Source: Methylocaldum sp035627495
GTDB lineage: Bacteria > Pseudomonadota > Gammaproteobacteria > Methylococcales > Methylococcaceae
Assembly (NCBI RefSeq): GCF_035627495.1
Contig: NZ_DASPLO010000043.1
Span: 1-64,000 of the forward strand
Direction of reading: 5' to 3'
Length of the DNA: 64,000 bases
In this document: positions 47,256 through 54,991 of the stretch, piece by piece
How the letters are laid out: each line of letters opens with the position of its first letter
How positions within the stretch are numbered: position 1 is the first letter of the stretch
Program-made: the position numbers and the translations under genes
The notes under the pieces: model-generated
What the model was told of the DNA's origin: nothing
Databases searched by the model: none
The model's input: only the letters and a program-made list of their open reading frames with translations

Positions 47256-48389
47256 TTGATCAAGCTACTGCACACCGCTGACTGGCAAATCGGCAAGCTA
47301 TTCGGCCAGTTCGAGCCCGACGAGGCCGCTCTCCTTGCTGAAGCACGATTCAAAGCCGTCGAGCGGCTCGCGAGCGTTGCAACCGAAAACCGAGTCGACC
47401 TCGTGCTGGTCGCAGGGGATGTTTTCGATGCGCAGGGCGTGGCCGACAAGACCATCCACCGCCTCTTCAATGCCATGGCGGGTTTCGAAGGCCCATGGAT
47501 CTTGCTCCCGGGGAACCATGATGCCGCGCTCGCCGAATCCGTCTGGACGCGCGCGGCGCGTCTCAAAGCCATTCCCGGCAACGTGACCGTCTGTTTGCGG
47601 CCGGAGCCCTTGCTGCTCGATTCGATCAACGTCGCTGTGCTGCCCGCGCCGCTGACGCAGCGCAATACCCATACCGACCTGACCGAATGGTTCGCCGCGG
47701 CCGAGACACCCGCCGGAATGCCGCGGATCGGGCTGGCGCACGGCAGCGTCCAAGGCATCCTCGCGGAAGGCATCGATTCGGCCAACCCAATAGCCGCCGG
47801 GCGCGCGGAGCAAGCGGGCCTCGATTACCTCGCGCTCGGCGACTGGCATGGCATGAAACAGGTGGATGCGCGCACCTGGTACAGCGGCACGCCGGAAACC
47901 GATCGTTTCAGGGCGAACGACTCCGGGCAGGCGCTTCTTGTCGAGCTGTCGGAGCCGGGCGCCCTGCCAACGGTAATGCCGGTCGCGACGGGTCAATACC
48001 GCTGGCATTCGGAAGCGCTCTTACTTCAGGTGCCCAGCGATGTCGATCAGGCATTACAGCGGATTTCGGCCTTCGGGCCAGCGGATGTCGTGCAACTCGG
48101 ATTGTCCGGGCGAACCGATCTCGGCGGACACCGGCGTCTTCTCGATTCCATCGAGCAAGCTCGCGGCAAAGCCCGGAGCCTCTTGGCCGACCTGTCCGCG
48201 TTGCGGCTCGAACCCACGGTGGAGGACATCGACGCGCTGAAAGCCGACGGTTACCTGGGCGAAGTCATCGCCGAACTTCGCGCGGGCCAGGACGGGGCCG
48301 ACGCGGAAGTCGCCCGGGACGCTCTTACTCTGCTTGCGGGCATCCTCGATGCGCAACGCGCGAATGCCGGCGTGGGAGGTTCGCCGTGA
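47256..48389 (+). CDS. sbcD: SbcD/YhaO-like DNA repair exonuclease (metallophosphoesterase)
   Basis: About 377 aa. Calcineurin-like phosphoesterase motifs are complete: LLHTADWQIGK, LVLVAGDVFD, LLPGNHDAA, IGLAHGS and LALGDWHG. TTG 47256 is chosen as start because MIKLLHTADWQIGK is the usual N-terminus and GGGGG lies about 6 nt upstream; an earlier TTG at 47205 adds unconserved residues. Its TGA overlaps the GTG of the SbcC-like gene, so the two subunits are translationally coupled. Confidence 0.88.
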   Translation: MIKLLHTADWQIGKLFGQFEPDEAALLAEARFKAVERLASVATENRVDLVLVAGDVFDAQGVADKTIHRLFNAMAGFEGPWILLPGNHDAALAESVWTRAARLKAIPGNVTVCLRPEPLLLDSINVAVLPAPLTQRNTHTDLTEWFAAAETPAGMPRIGLAHGSVQGILAEGIDSANPIAAGRAEQAGLDYLALGDWHGMKQVDARTWYSGTPETDRFRANDSGQALLVELSEPGALPTVMPVATGQYRWHSEALLLQVPSDVDQALQRISAFGPADVVQLGLSGRTDLGGHRRLLDSIEQARGKARSLLADLSALRLEPTVEDIDALKADGYLGEVIAELRAGQDGADAEVARDALTLLAGILDAQRANAGVGGSP

Positions 48390-51040
48390 AGCTCTTTCGG
48401 ATCCGTATCGAACAGCTCAAACAGTTCCGGCAGCCGATCGAGATCAAGGACCTCGAACCGGGCATCAACCTTTTTACCGGCCCGAACGAAGCCGGCAAGA
48501 GCACCATCGTCACGGCCATTCGCGCCGCGTTCTTTGAGCGGCATCGCTCCGGCAGCGTCGATGACCTGCGCCCCTGGGGCGATTCGTCGGCCTCGCCCGC
48601 CGTCGAACTGGAGTTCGCGGTCGGCGATAAACACTACAGGCTCACCAAGAGTTTTCTGGGGAAGAAGCGCTGCGAACTGCAAATCGGCGCACAGCGGCTG
48701 GATAGTGCCGAAGCCGAGGACCATCTCGCGGAGCTGTTGGGCTTTCGCTACGCCGGCCGCGGTGCCAGCGCCGCCGAGCACTGGGGCATCCCGGGCCTCT
48801 TGTGGAGCCAGCAGGGTGCCGTGCAAGACATTCGGGAATCGGTGACGCATGCCACGGACCACCTGCATACCGCGCTGAACGAGTCGCTGGGCGAGATCGC
48901 CAGCAGCTGCGGCGACGCGGTGCTGGCGACGATCGAAGCCGCGCGAAACGAGTTGCTGACTGCGGCAACCGGCAAGCCGCGGGGACCGTATGCCGAAGTG
49001 ATGGAAAAGGAGGCTGCGCTCGCGGACGCCGTCCGGCAACTCGATGCGGAGATCGCCACTTACCGCCAGAAGGTCGATACCCTGGCATCCCTGCGCCGCG
49101 AACATGCCGCCGACGAGACCGAGAAACCGTGGGTGAGCTTTCGCGAACAAGAGCAGGCCGCGGCGGACAAGCTGGAAGCCATCCGGCGCATCGAAGAAGC
49201 CCTCGCGGCCGAGAAACTGCGCGCAACCCAGATCGAAGACCGGATCAAGCTGCTGCACGATCAACTAGAGACCTTCGGCAGCCAGGAGAAAGAAGTTGAA
49301 ACACGCCGCGTGGAACTGGAATCCGTCCGTCAAAGGCAGGCGGCGGCCACGGTGCTCGCCGAGGAATGGCAGTCGAAGCGCGCGGAAGCGGAACAGCGCC
49401 ATGAAGCCGCGCGCGAGGCGTTGCGCCTTGCGCGTCAGGAAGAGACGCGCCGCAGCCTGACGCGCGAATTCGAGGCGATGCGGCTCAAGGCGGAAAACAC
49501 CGCCACCGCGCTCGAAAAGGCCGAGACTGAACAGACTGCCTTGCTCGAATTGCAAAGGCAAGCAGTCGCCTCCGAGATCAAGCTTCAAGACCTTGAACTG
49601 CTGCGCGAGCAACACCGGCAAATTCGCGAAACACAAATCCAGCTCGCCGCAGCCGCGACCCGACTGCATTTCACGCTGGAGGAGGACCGCAGTATCCAGG
49701 TCGGTGCCGAGTCTGTTGCCGGCACGGGCGAGCGGCTGTTGCTCGAGGCGACCACTCTCACGCTGCCGGGGCTCGGCCAACTCGAGATCGCGCCGGGCGG
49801 CGCGGATCTTTCCCAGCTCCGCCGCCACGAGAAGGAACTCGCCGATAGGCATGAGGCCCTGCTGCAGCGACTGGGTCTTTCGTCGCTGGAGGCCGCCGAA
49901 ACCCGTCATCAGACTCACACACAAAGGCTCGCCGACATCAAAACGGCCGAGGCAACGCTGCAAGCACTCGCGCCGCAAGGGATCGAGCCGCTGCGTACCG
50001 AACTGGCCACCCAGCAGGTCCGCGCCGAAGAAATCGAACAAGCCTTGCGGCAATTGCCGTGCAGAGCCGAGCGCGCGGCGGCGCTCCCCACCGTCGCCGA
50101 GGCGGAAGCCACCGAGGAAACCGCCCGACAATCGCTCGCGCGGATCAACGACAGCCTGCACGAAGCGCAACTCGCCGCCGGTAAAGAGCAGACCGCGTTC
50201 GAAACCGCGACGCGGGAACTCTCGACCGCGCGGGCACTGCTAGCCGCACCGGACCGGGACGAACGCGTGGCGACGGCAAACCGGGACTTGATTGACGCGC
50301 GGGCCGAGCAGTCCACCTTGGCCGCCCGTATCGAAGCACTGGCCCGGCAATTGGCCGAAGCGCGCCCCGAGATCCTGCAGCAGGACGTCGAACGCTTCCG
50401 CAAGAGCGCCGAGCAACACGAGAAGCGCTTCAACGAGCGCCGCGACACGCTGCTGCGATTGGAAGTCGAACTCCAGGCGGCGGGCACTCAGGGGTTGGAA
50501 GAGCGCCGTTCGGAGCTGGCGCGCGACCTGGCTCAAGCCCAGCGCCGGGTCGAGGAACTGCGGCGGCGCGCCCATGCCCTGGACCACCTGTTGAACCTGT
50601 TGCGGGACAAGCGCCGCGCACTGACCCGGAGACTCCAAGCCCCGCTGCAAAAACACCTGAACCGCTATCTCCAGCTGCTGTTTCCGGAGGCCCGCCTGGA
50701 CATCGACGAGAACCTCACCCCCGGCCCGCTGACGCGCACCGGATCAAACGGAACGGAATTGGGCGAATTCGAAAGTTTAAGTTTCGGCGCGCGCGAGCAG
50801 ATGGGCATTATCAGCCGGCTCGCCTATGCGGGGCTGCTGCGGGAGGCCGGGCGGCCCACGCTGATCATTCTCGACGATGCACTCGTCCACAGCGATGAGG
50901 AGCGGCTGGCGCAGATGAAGCGGGTGTTGTTCGATGCGGCGACCCGGCATCAGATCCTGCTGTTTACCTGCCATCCGGCGAAGTGGCGAGACCTCGGGGT
51001 GGGGGCGAGGTCGTTGGAGGCGATTCGGGCGGAGGCGTAA
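48386..51040 (+). CDS. SbcC/YhaN-like SMC-type ATPase
   Basis: 884 aa. Walker A GPNEAGKSTIVTAIRAAFF is at the N-terminus. Two long charged coiled-coil arms (about 200-370 and 430-760) flank a central hinge. The C-terminus has SFGAREQMGIISRLAYAG (signature) and the Walker B-D-loop LIILDDALVHSDEERL. Together with SbcD it should form a nuclease acting on DNA ends or hairpins. The centre lacks an obvious CxxC zinc hook, so it is closer to the YhaN subgroup. The GTG start at 48386 has GGGAGGT upstream; the frame is open for another 233 codons upstream, but that part only overlaps sbcD. Confidence 0.88.
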   Translation: MKLFRIRIEQLKQFRQPIEIKDLEPGINLFTGPNEAGKSTIVTAIRAAFFERHRSGSVDDLRPWGDSSASPAVELEFAVGDKHYRLTKSFLGKKRCELQIGAQRLDSAEAEDHLAELLGFRYAGRGASAAEHWGIPGLLWSQQGAVQDIRESVTHATDHLHTALNESLGEIASSCGDAVLATIEAARNELLTAATGKPRGPYAEVMEKEAALADAVRQLDAEIATYRQKVDTLASLRREHAADETEKPWVSFREQEQAAADKLEAIRRIEEALAAEKLRATQIEDRIKLLHDQLETFGSQEKEVETRRVELESVRQRQAAATVLAEEWQSKRAEAEQRHEAAREALRLARQEETRRSLTREFEAMRLKAENTATALEKAETEQTALLELQRQAVASEIKLQDLELLREQHRQIRETQIQLAAAATRLHFTLEEDRSIQVGAESVAGTGERLLLEATTLTLPGLGQLEIAPGGADLSQLRRHEKELADRHEALLQRLGLSSLEAAETRHQTHTQRLADIKTAEATLQALAPQGIEPLRTELATQQVRAEEIEQALRQLPCRAERAAALPTVAEAEATEETARQSLARINDSLHEAQLAAGKEQTAFETATRELSTARALLAAPDRDERVATANRDLIDARAEQSTLAARIEALARQLAEARPEILQQDVERFRKSAEQHEKRFNERRDTLLRLEVELQAAGTQGLEERRSELARDLAQAQRRVEELRRRAHALDHLLNLLRDKRRALTRRLQAPLQKHLNRYLQLLFPEARLDIDENLTPGPLTRTGSNGTELGEFESLSFGAREQMGIISRLAYAGLLREAGRPTLIILDDALVHSDEERLAQMKRVLFDAATRHQILLFTCHPAKWRDLGVGARSLEAIRAEA

Positions 51041-51142
51041 GTTCCGGGTAGATTTTCTGCTGGTTCCTGAACTGCCGCTTGGGAACCAGCCAACCGGCAA
51101 AAATTATCTCCCGACTGCCACCAGTTAATATTAAAGTGTTCT

Positions 51143-52297
51143 TCACCGCCATAACTCGGCTTCTTTCAGCCGGCGCACCAGTGCCCCGCGCTTCCCGTGC
51201 CGCTCCATGAAGCCGTGTAGACGCGCGTCGAATTCGCCCCGGCTTGCATGGATCGTATAGGCTTCTGCCAGATCGACTAAGGCGCGGGTCGCCTCCTCAT
51301 AAGACGAAGCGATGCCACGTTCCGCCTTCTGATCGATGCCACACCAGCAGCGGTCGAAGTCGGCCGCGAGGGTGGCCAGGTAGGCTTCCCGCCGCCGGCG
51401 CTGCTCGGCTTTCAGTTGGGCGAGTTCTTCCGCCACCCGTTGCAGGCGTATTTCCTTCGCTCCTTCCGCCAGTTTCCATAATTCGGCCACGGAGCGACGT
51501 TCCCTGAATGCCGCCGAGCGCGGCGCCCGCTCCCGCTGCCAAGCCAGAAAGCGCGCCTTGAGTTGCCGTTCGGCCTGTTGCGAGTGTCCTTGCAGCAGCT
51601 GTTTCAAGCTTAAACGAGCCTCCTTGACGGGCACCCCGGCCAGCCATGCGTCCATCTCGCGGTCGGAATCGACGGCCGCATCGGTCGCCTCCGAGTCCGT
51701 CGACGCCGCGGCTGCCAGCAAATCGGGATCGATCTCGAGGAACTCGACAAGGGCCTGCTGGGCACCGGTCAAGCTTGATAAACCCGGCGGCGGTTCCGGT
51801 TCGAGACTCGCCTCGTCAACCTCGCCCGCGGTGACTCCGGCAAGCCAACCGAGGTACAACGCTCGGCCATCGCCCCGGAGCAACTCGTCGCGCAACGGCA
51901 CCAGGCGCCCCATCCAGCCGCTTCCGTTTTCGCTGCCGAAGCGGTCGTAGTTCTCACTTTCGTGCAGCGCCCACTCGATGATCCAGTGATCGAACGATTC
52001 GTCGATTGTCAGGGTGCTCTCCGTTTCAAAGCCGGCCAGTTCGCCCGCGGTGAACACGGAGTGCGGCACCCGGAGGGCAAAGCGGCAACTGCACCAATTG
52101 GCGACGTAGACGAAGGCATCGAAGTAACGCCGCATCCAGTCGGTCGGATCGCCCTTGAGGTCGCCCCAGTGGTATTCGTTGACGAAGGAGGCCGGCGTGA
52201 TCGACGCCCGCGACGAACGGGTACGCAGTTCGGCCATTTGTGCCGGAGTCAGCGGCCTGTCGATGGTAACGAATTCGTAGTATTGATATTCGCTCAT
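51143..52297 (-). CDS. Uncharacterised 384-aa protein
   Basis: 384 aa, cytoplasmic. Two halves are visible: an N-terminal globular part rich in W and Y (YQYYEFVTIDRPLTPAQMAE, EYHWGDLKGDPTDWMRRYFD, DHWIIEWALHE) and a C-terminal helical, Arg/Glu-rich part likely to coil. The LTPAQMAELRTRSSRASITP segment looks conserved and is typical of an unannotated family seen in many proteobacteria. It is convergent with the SbcC-like gene. I do not recognise a function. Confidence 0.78.
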   Translation of the reverse strand: MSEYQYYEFVTIDRPLTPAQMAELRTRSSRASITPASFVNEYHWGDLKGDPTDWMRRYFDAFVYVANWCSCRFALRVPHSVFTAGELAGFETESTLTIDESFDHWIIEWALHESENYDRFGSENGSGWMGRLVPLRDELLRGDGRALYLGWLAGVTAGEVDEASLEPEPPPGLSSLTGAQQALVEFLEIDPDLLAAAASTDSEATDAAVDSDREMDAWLAGVPVKEARLSLKQLLQGHSQQAERQLKARFLAWQRERAPRSAAFRERRSVAELWKLAEGAKEIRLQRVAEELAQLKAEQRRRREAYLATLAADFDRCWCGIDQKAERGIASSYEEATRALVDLAEAYTIHASRGEFDARLHGFMERHGKRGALVRRLKEAELWR

Positions 52298-52491
52298 GCT
52301 GGTTTGGATCGTTGCTTGGAAAGACCGTTCGCGTTCCCCGCTGGAGGGATTCGGATTGTTTTATTTAAAGTGCCCATTGATAAAATCAAGTGCGCGATTA
52401 TGGAAGCAAACAGCCCGAGCAACCGGACGAACCCACGGCGGGGTATCGGCGATGATTTCTACGGGCGACGGCAAGACGCGGGGTTGAACGA

Positions 52492-52815
52492 ATGACTAAA
52501 CGGAAAGCGAATCCCTTTTTAGGTCGGTGGCGCATTGTTTGGATGGAGATGTGGGACCAGGATTTCATCGATATGGAAGTGCCAGGCCACTTCACTTTCG
52601 AAAAGGATGGCCAGGGCAATTTTCAGTTTGGCCTGGTACAGGGTGACATGGACTACCGAGTCGATGGCAGCCGTGTCGAATTTTCGTGGATCGGCAATGA
52701 CGAAATGGACGAGGCCTCGGGTCGCGGCTGCGCACGTATCGAGCATGGCGAACTGATCGGTCGCATCTTCTTTCATCGGGGCGACGACTCCGAGTTTCGC
52801 GCCATCAAAGCCTAA
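52492..52815 (+). CDS. Conserved hypothetical protein, small beta-rich
   Basis: 107 aa. Short strands with regular turns (PFLGRWRIVWMEMWDQDFID, then GHFTFEKDGQGNFQFG) and WIGNDEMDEASGRGCARIE suggest a small lipocalin-like or beta-barrel fold; no enzyme motif. A miniature element abuts the gene: its stop codon TAA is also the left copy of that element's 3-bp target duplication. Function unknown. Confidence 0.7.
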   Translation: MTKRKANPFLGRWRIVWMEMWDQDFIDMEVPGHFTFEKDGQGNFQFGLVQGDMDYRVDGSRVEFSWIGNDEMDEASGRGCARIEHGELIGRIFFHRGDDSEFRAIKA

Positions 52816-52981
52816 GAGGGTGTGTGGGAAGCGTCACGAGCGGCCCGAAGGCAAGCCTGTCCTGAGCTTAGTCGAAGGGGAGCCCGGCGCGCAGAAACCG
52901 GAGTGTACAAGTGCTACATGAGAATTTCGAGCACCGCGCGACGCCGCCATCGGGCCACGCAGTAGCTTCTCGCACACGCTC
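52816..52981. mobile_element. MITE-like element with TAA target duplication (IS5-like ends)
   Basis: The 166-bp segment is bordered by TAA on both sides (52813-52815 and 52982-52984). Its ends GAGGGTGTGTGGGAAGC and GCTTCTCGCACACGCTC are imperfect inverted repeats. The core contains CCGGAGTGTACA and TACATGAGAATTTCGAGCAC, also seen in the element at 62192. No reading frame. TNA duplications are typical of one IS5 subgroup. Confidence 0.65.
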
Positions 52982-53143
52982 TAAGGCCAGCTGCCATGGC
53001 CGCCGCTACTGATAGCGCCGGGAATCCAGCACGGTCTCCACCGCTTTCGGACGGGTAAACAAGGGTAGCCATTAATTAAGACGCACTGAAGAAACGCCGC
53101 GCCGCCAAAGTCTGAAGGCGCGACCGGTGATGAGCACCGGGGC

Positions 53144-53523
53144 ATGACGATAAAGTCACCGAGAACTTCGAGGTCAATCTCGAAGCCATCGAGGCCTTCT
53201 GGTCCGAGAGCGATTTCCCCCAAGGCTATGGCCGCCTCCTCGACGAACTCGGCGATACGGTCATTCCCAATCTGGAGCGGTTGCCGATGATGGGATAACC
53301 GTTTATGGCGCGCCAGCCGGAATCGGTTGAGGCCGTGTCAAAACAAGAGAAGTTGCGAGCGCAACTGGCCCGCTTTGGAGACAGCGGCGATATCCGCGAG
53401 TATGTGATGGACGACTACTTGCTCCTCTACGTGATCATCAATGAGGTGGTTTACCTGCTATCCATTCGCCACCACAAGCAACTGTCCTTCGACTTCGCGC
53501 ATCTTTGGCTGGATCGGACCTGA
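53144..53523 (+). pseudogene. RelE/ParE-family toxin, broken by a frameshift and a stop codon
   Basis: The reading frame from 53155 reads VTENFEVNLEAIEAFWSESD and later VIPNLERLPMMG, then TAA at 53296-53298, and continues in the same frame as PFMARQPESVEAVSKQEKLR to YVMDDYLLLYVIINEVVYLL and SIRHHKQLSFDFA. This is the full-length ParE-type toxin sequence with one nonsense codon in mid-gene. The natural start MTIK (ATG 53144) is one base out of register with the rest, so a single-base deletion after 53152 is also likely. No antitoxin gene is left upstream. Non-functional as it stands. Confidence 0.75.
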
Positions 53524-53576
53524 GAATGCACCAGCCGTACCGAGGACGGAACGGCAAAAAAAGCTTAAGACCGTAA

Positions 53577-53788
53577 GGGCGGGTTAGCCCTTCGGCTAGG
53601 CTCAGGACTGGCTCCCTCGCGTAACCCGCCTTTCCGCGGTGTGCGGCGGGTTACGGTGGAAGGGGGGCTCTGGTGCTCCCAGAGACGCCGTTTGCGATTG
53701 GAAGGGTTACGACTCAAGCAACCGTTTGCGATTGGAAGGGTCGCGGTTAAAGCGACCGTTTGCGATTGGAGTACTGCCTAACCCGCCC
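53577..53788. repeat. GTAGGGCGGGTTAG-family palindrome carrying an inserted hairpin-unit array
   Basis: The left arm GGGCGGGTTAG (53577-53587) and right arm CTAACCCGCCC (53778-53788) belong to the same palindromic family as 54741-54824. In this copy the right half is interrupted by the three-unit array at 53658-53770. Confidence 0.6.
53658..53770. repeat. Tandem array of three hairpin units ending CCGTTTGCGATTGG
   Basis: Unit 1 (from 53658) has a CTCTGG/CCAGAG hairpin; units 2 (53700-53733) and 3 (53734-53767) are 34 bp each. All begin GGAAGGG and end CCGTTTGCGATT; the middle 6-bp stems differ (GGTTAC/GCAACC, GGTCGC/GCGACC). Single copies occur at 40846 and, in modified form, at 42941-42988. 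Confidence 0.7.
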
Positions 53789-53848
53789 CACCGTGCTAAA
53801 TGTTGGTCGAAGGGCTTCCACGCAAGTACCGGCATGGAAAGTGGTGTC

Positions 53849-54346
53849 TCATAAGCGGCGGAACGCCATGGCGGGCAGGAACAAGCGCTCGGGGCGTCCC
53901 GGCAAAGGCGTGAAGCCGAAGTGGCTGTAAAAAGACGCCGACTGTTCATCCTTGGCATCTACGACGATTCCAGCTACAGCGAGTACCGCGCTCGCCTGCA
54001 CCACTTTTTGGCAAGCGTCGGCCAACAGGATCGAACCTAGTCCCTGGCCCTGGAAGTTCTGATCAACCGCCAAGCGGCCGAGCAAAGCCACTGGCACCGG
54101 ATAGCGGGGCAGCTTGCGCGCCAACGCTATCGGCAAGTCCAAGCAATTCACGCTGCCGGCACTCAGAGTAAAGAAACCTGCCACGCATTGGGAATCCTCC
54201 GGAGTGGCAACAAAGACGCGCGCCACATCACGTCGAACATCCTGGGACGCATAGCGCCGGATATACTCATCGAGAGCGCCCGTCCCACAGCAAAACCCGG
54301 TCGTATCCACCGCTACATCGAGCGGCCCGATACAATAATCCGTCAC
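53849..54346 (-). CDS. GNAT acetyltransferase toxin (TacT/AtaT-like)
   Basis: 165 aa, GNAT fold. Acetyl-CoA site motif VDQNFQGQGLGSILLADA and the catalytic tyrosine region ASFYSHFGFTPLPG match TacT-type toxins, which acetylate the amino group on aminoacyl-tRNA and stop translation. It overlaps the upstream DUF1778 antitoxin gene by 4 nt (ATGA), the normal order for such modules. Confidence 0.85.
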   Translation of the reverse strand: MTDYCIGPLDVAVDTTGFCCGTGALDEYIRRYASQDVRRDVARVFVATPEDSQCVAGFFTLSAGSVNCLDLPIALARKLPRYPVPVALLGRLAVDQNFQGQGLGSILLADACQKVVQASAVLAVAGIVVDAKDEQSASFYSHFGFTPLPGRPERLFLPAMAFRRL

Positions 54347-54624
54347 CGGCGGACCCGCTTCGCGTGACGATCGAAAGCGCGGTTGAGCGCCGCATTGGGT
54401 TCGACGGGCGAATCAAGGGCGGCGAGAAAGGCTTGAAAGTCTTCCGGCATCAAGGTGATGGACTCATGGGCCTGCACGACTTGCTCGGCCGAAGCCAGAG
54501 CGTGCGAGAGCACGAATTCGGACACGCTGACATGCGTATAGGCGGCGGCCTTATCGAGCACCTGTCGGGTGCGAAGGTCGCAGCGAATGTTGAGGCGGCT
54601 GTCCTTAGTCGTTGCGGTGTTCAT
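54343..54624 (-). CDS. DUF1778 antitoxin partner of the GNAT toxin
   Basis: 93 aa. The ribbon-helix-helix N-terminus (RLNIRCDLRTRQVLDKAAAY, THVSVSEFVLSHAL) binds operator DNA. The C-terminus (MPEDFQAFLAALDSPVEPNA) would neutralise the toxin. Upstream a sigma-70-like promoter overlaps the ACGTACGT palindrome, consistent with self-repression. Confidence 0.85.
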   Translation of the reverse strand: MNTATTKDSRLNIRCDLRTRQVLDKAAAYTHVSVSEFVLSHALASAEQVVQAHESITLMPEDFQAFLAALDSPVEPNAALNRAFDRHAKRVRR

Positions 54625-54653
54625 AACTAACTCCGAAAATCTGATTGCCGCTT

Positions 54654-54682
54654 ATTGTGCGCCGATTGTACGTACGTAACAA
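54654..54682 (-). promoter_or_regulatory. Promoter of the toxin-antitoxin operon
   Basis: On the minus strand TTGTTA, 17 bp spacer, CACAAT. The spacer contains the palindrome ACGTACGT, a plausible antitoxin operator. Confidence 0.45.
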
Positions 54683-54740
54683 GCTCTGCCGGAGTGAACA
54701 GCATCTCCGTCTCCAGGGTTTCCAGGCGGGTGAACAAGGG

Positions 54741-54824
54741 CTGTAGGGCGGGTTAGCGTACTCGCGTAACCCGCCTTTTCGCGGTGTGCGGCGGGTTACG
54801 CGAGTACGCTAACCCGCCCTACAG
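54741..54824. repeat. 35-bp perfect inverted repeat (GTAGGGCGGGTTAG family)
   Basis: Arms 54741-54775 and 54790-54824 are perfect reverse complements around a 14-base loop. Ends read CTGTAGGGCGGGTTAG. It lies between the antitoxin promoter and the patatin-like gene. Confidence 0.85.
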
Positions 54825-54991
54825 TGCTTCAAACTCGGCCTCGTCGAGCACGGAGAGTACGACCGGAACGCCTTGGCGGCGGTCCGGAAGCATCCGGCGT
54901 ATCGAGGGACGGTTATTTTCCTGCTGCCCGATGCGGGGCGATAGAGTGAGATATTCATGCGACAGCACCAACCTGAACGCTCGCCGGCAGA

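Noticed and set aside
47687..48385. 233-codon extension of the SbcC-like frame over sbcD
   Set aside because: The conserved N-terminus of the ATPase begins at GTG 48386 with its own ribosome binding site; the extension is low-complexity Arg/Gly sequence from the wrong frame of sbcD.
53658..53770. Short CRISPR-like array
   Set aside because: Repeats are regular but the variable parts are only about 14-20 bp, form hairpins with the flanks, and no cas gene is near.
54834..54942. Possible 3' end of a PLP enzyme or toxin (NALAAVRKHPAYRGTVIFLL then PDAGR)
   Set aside because: It resembles the end of cysteine-synthase-like proteins only loosely and has no upstream homology, so it is not called.
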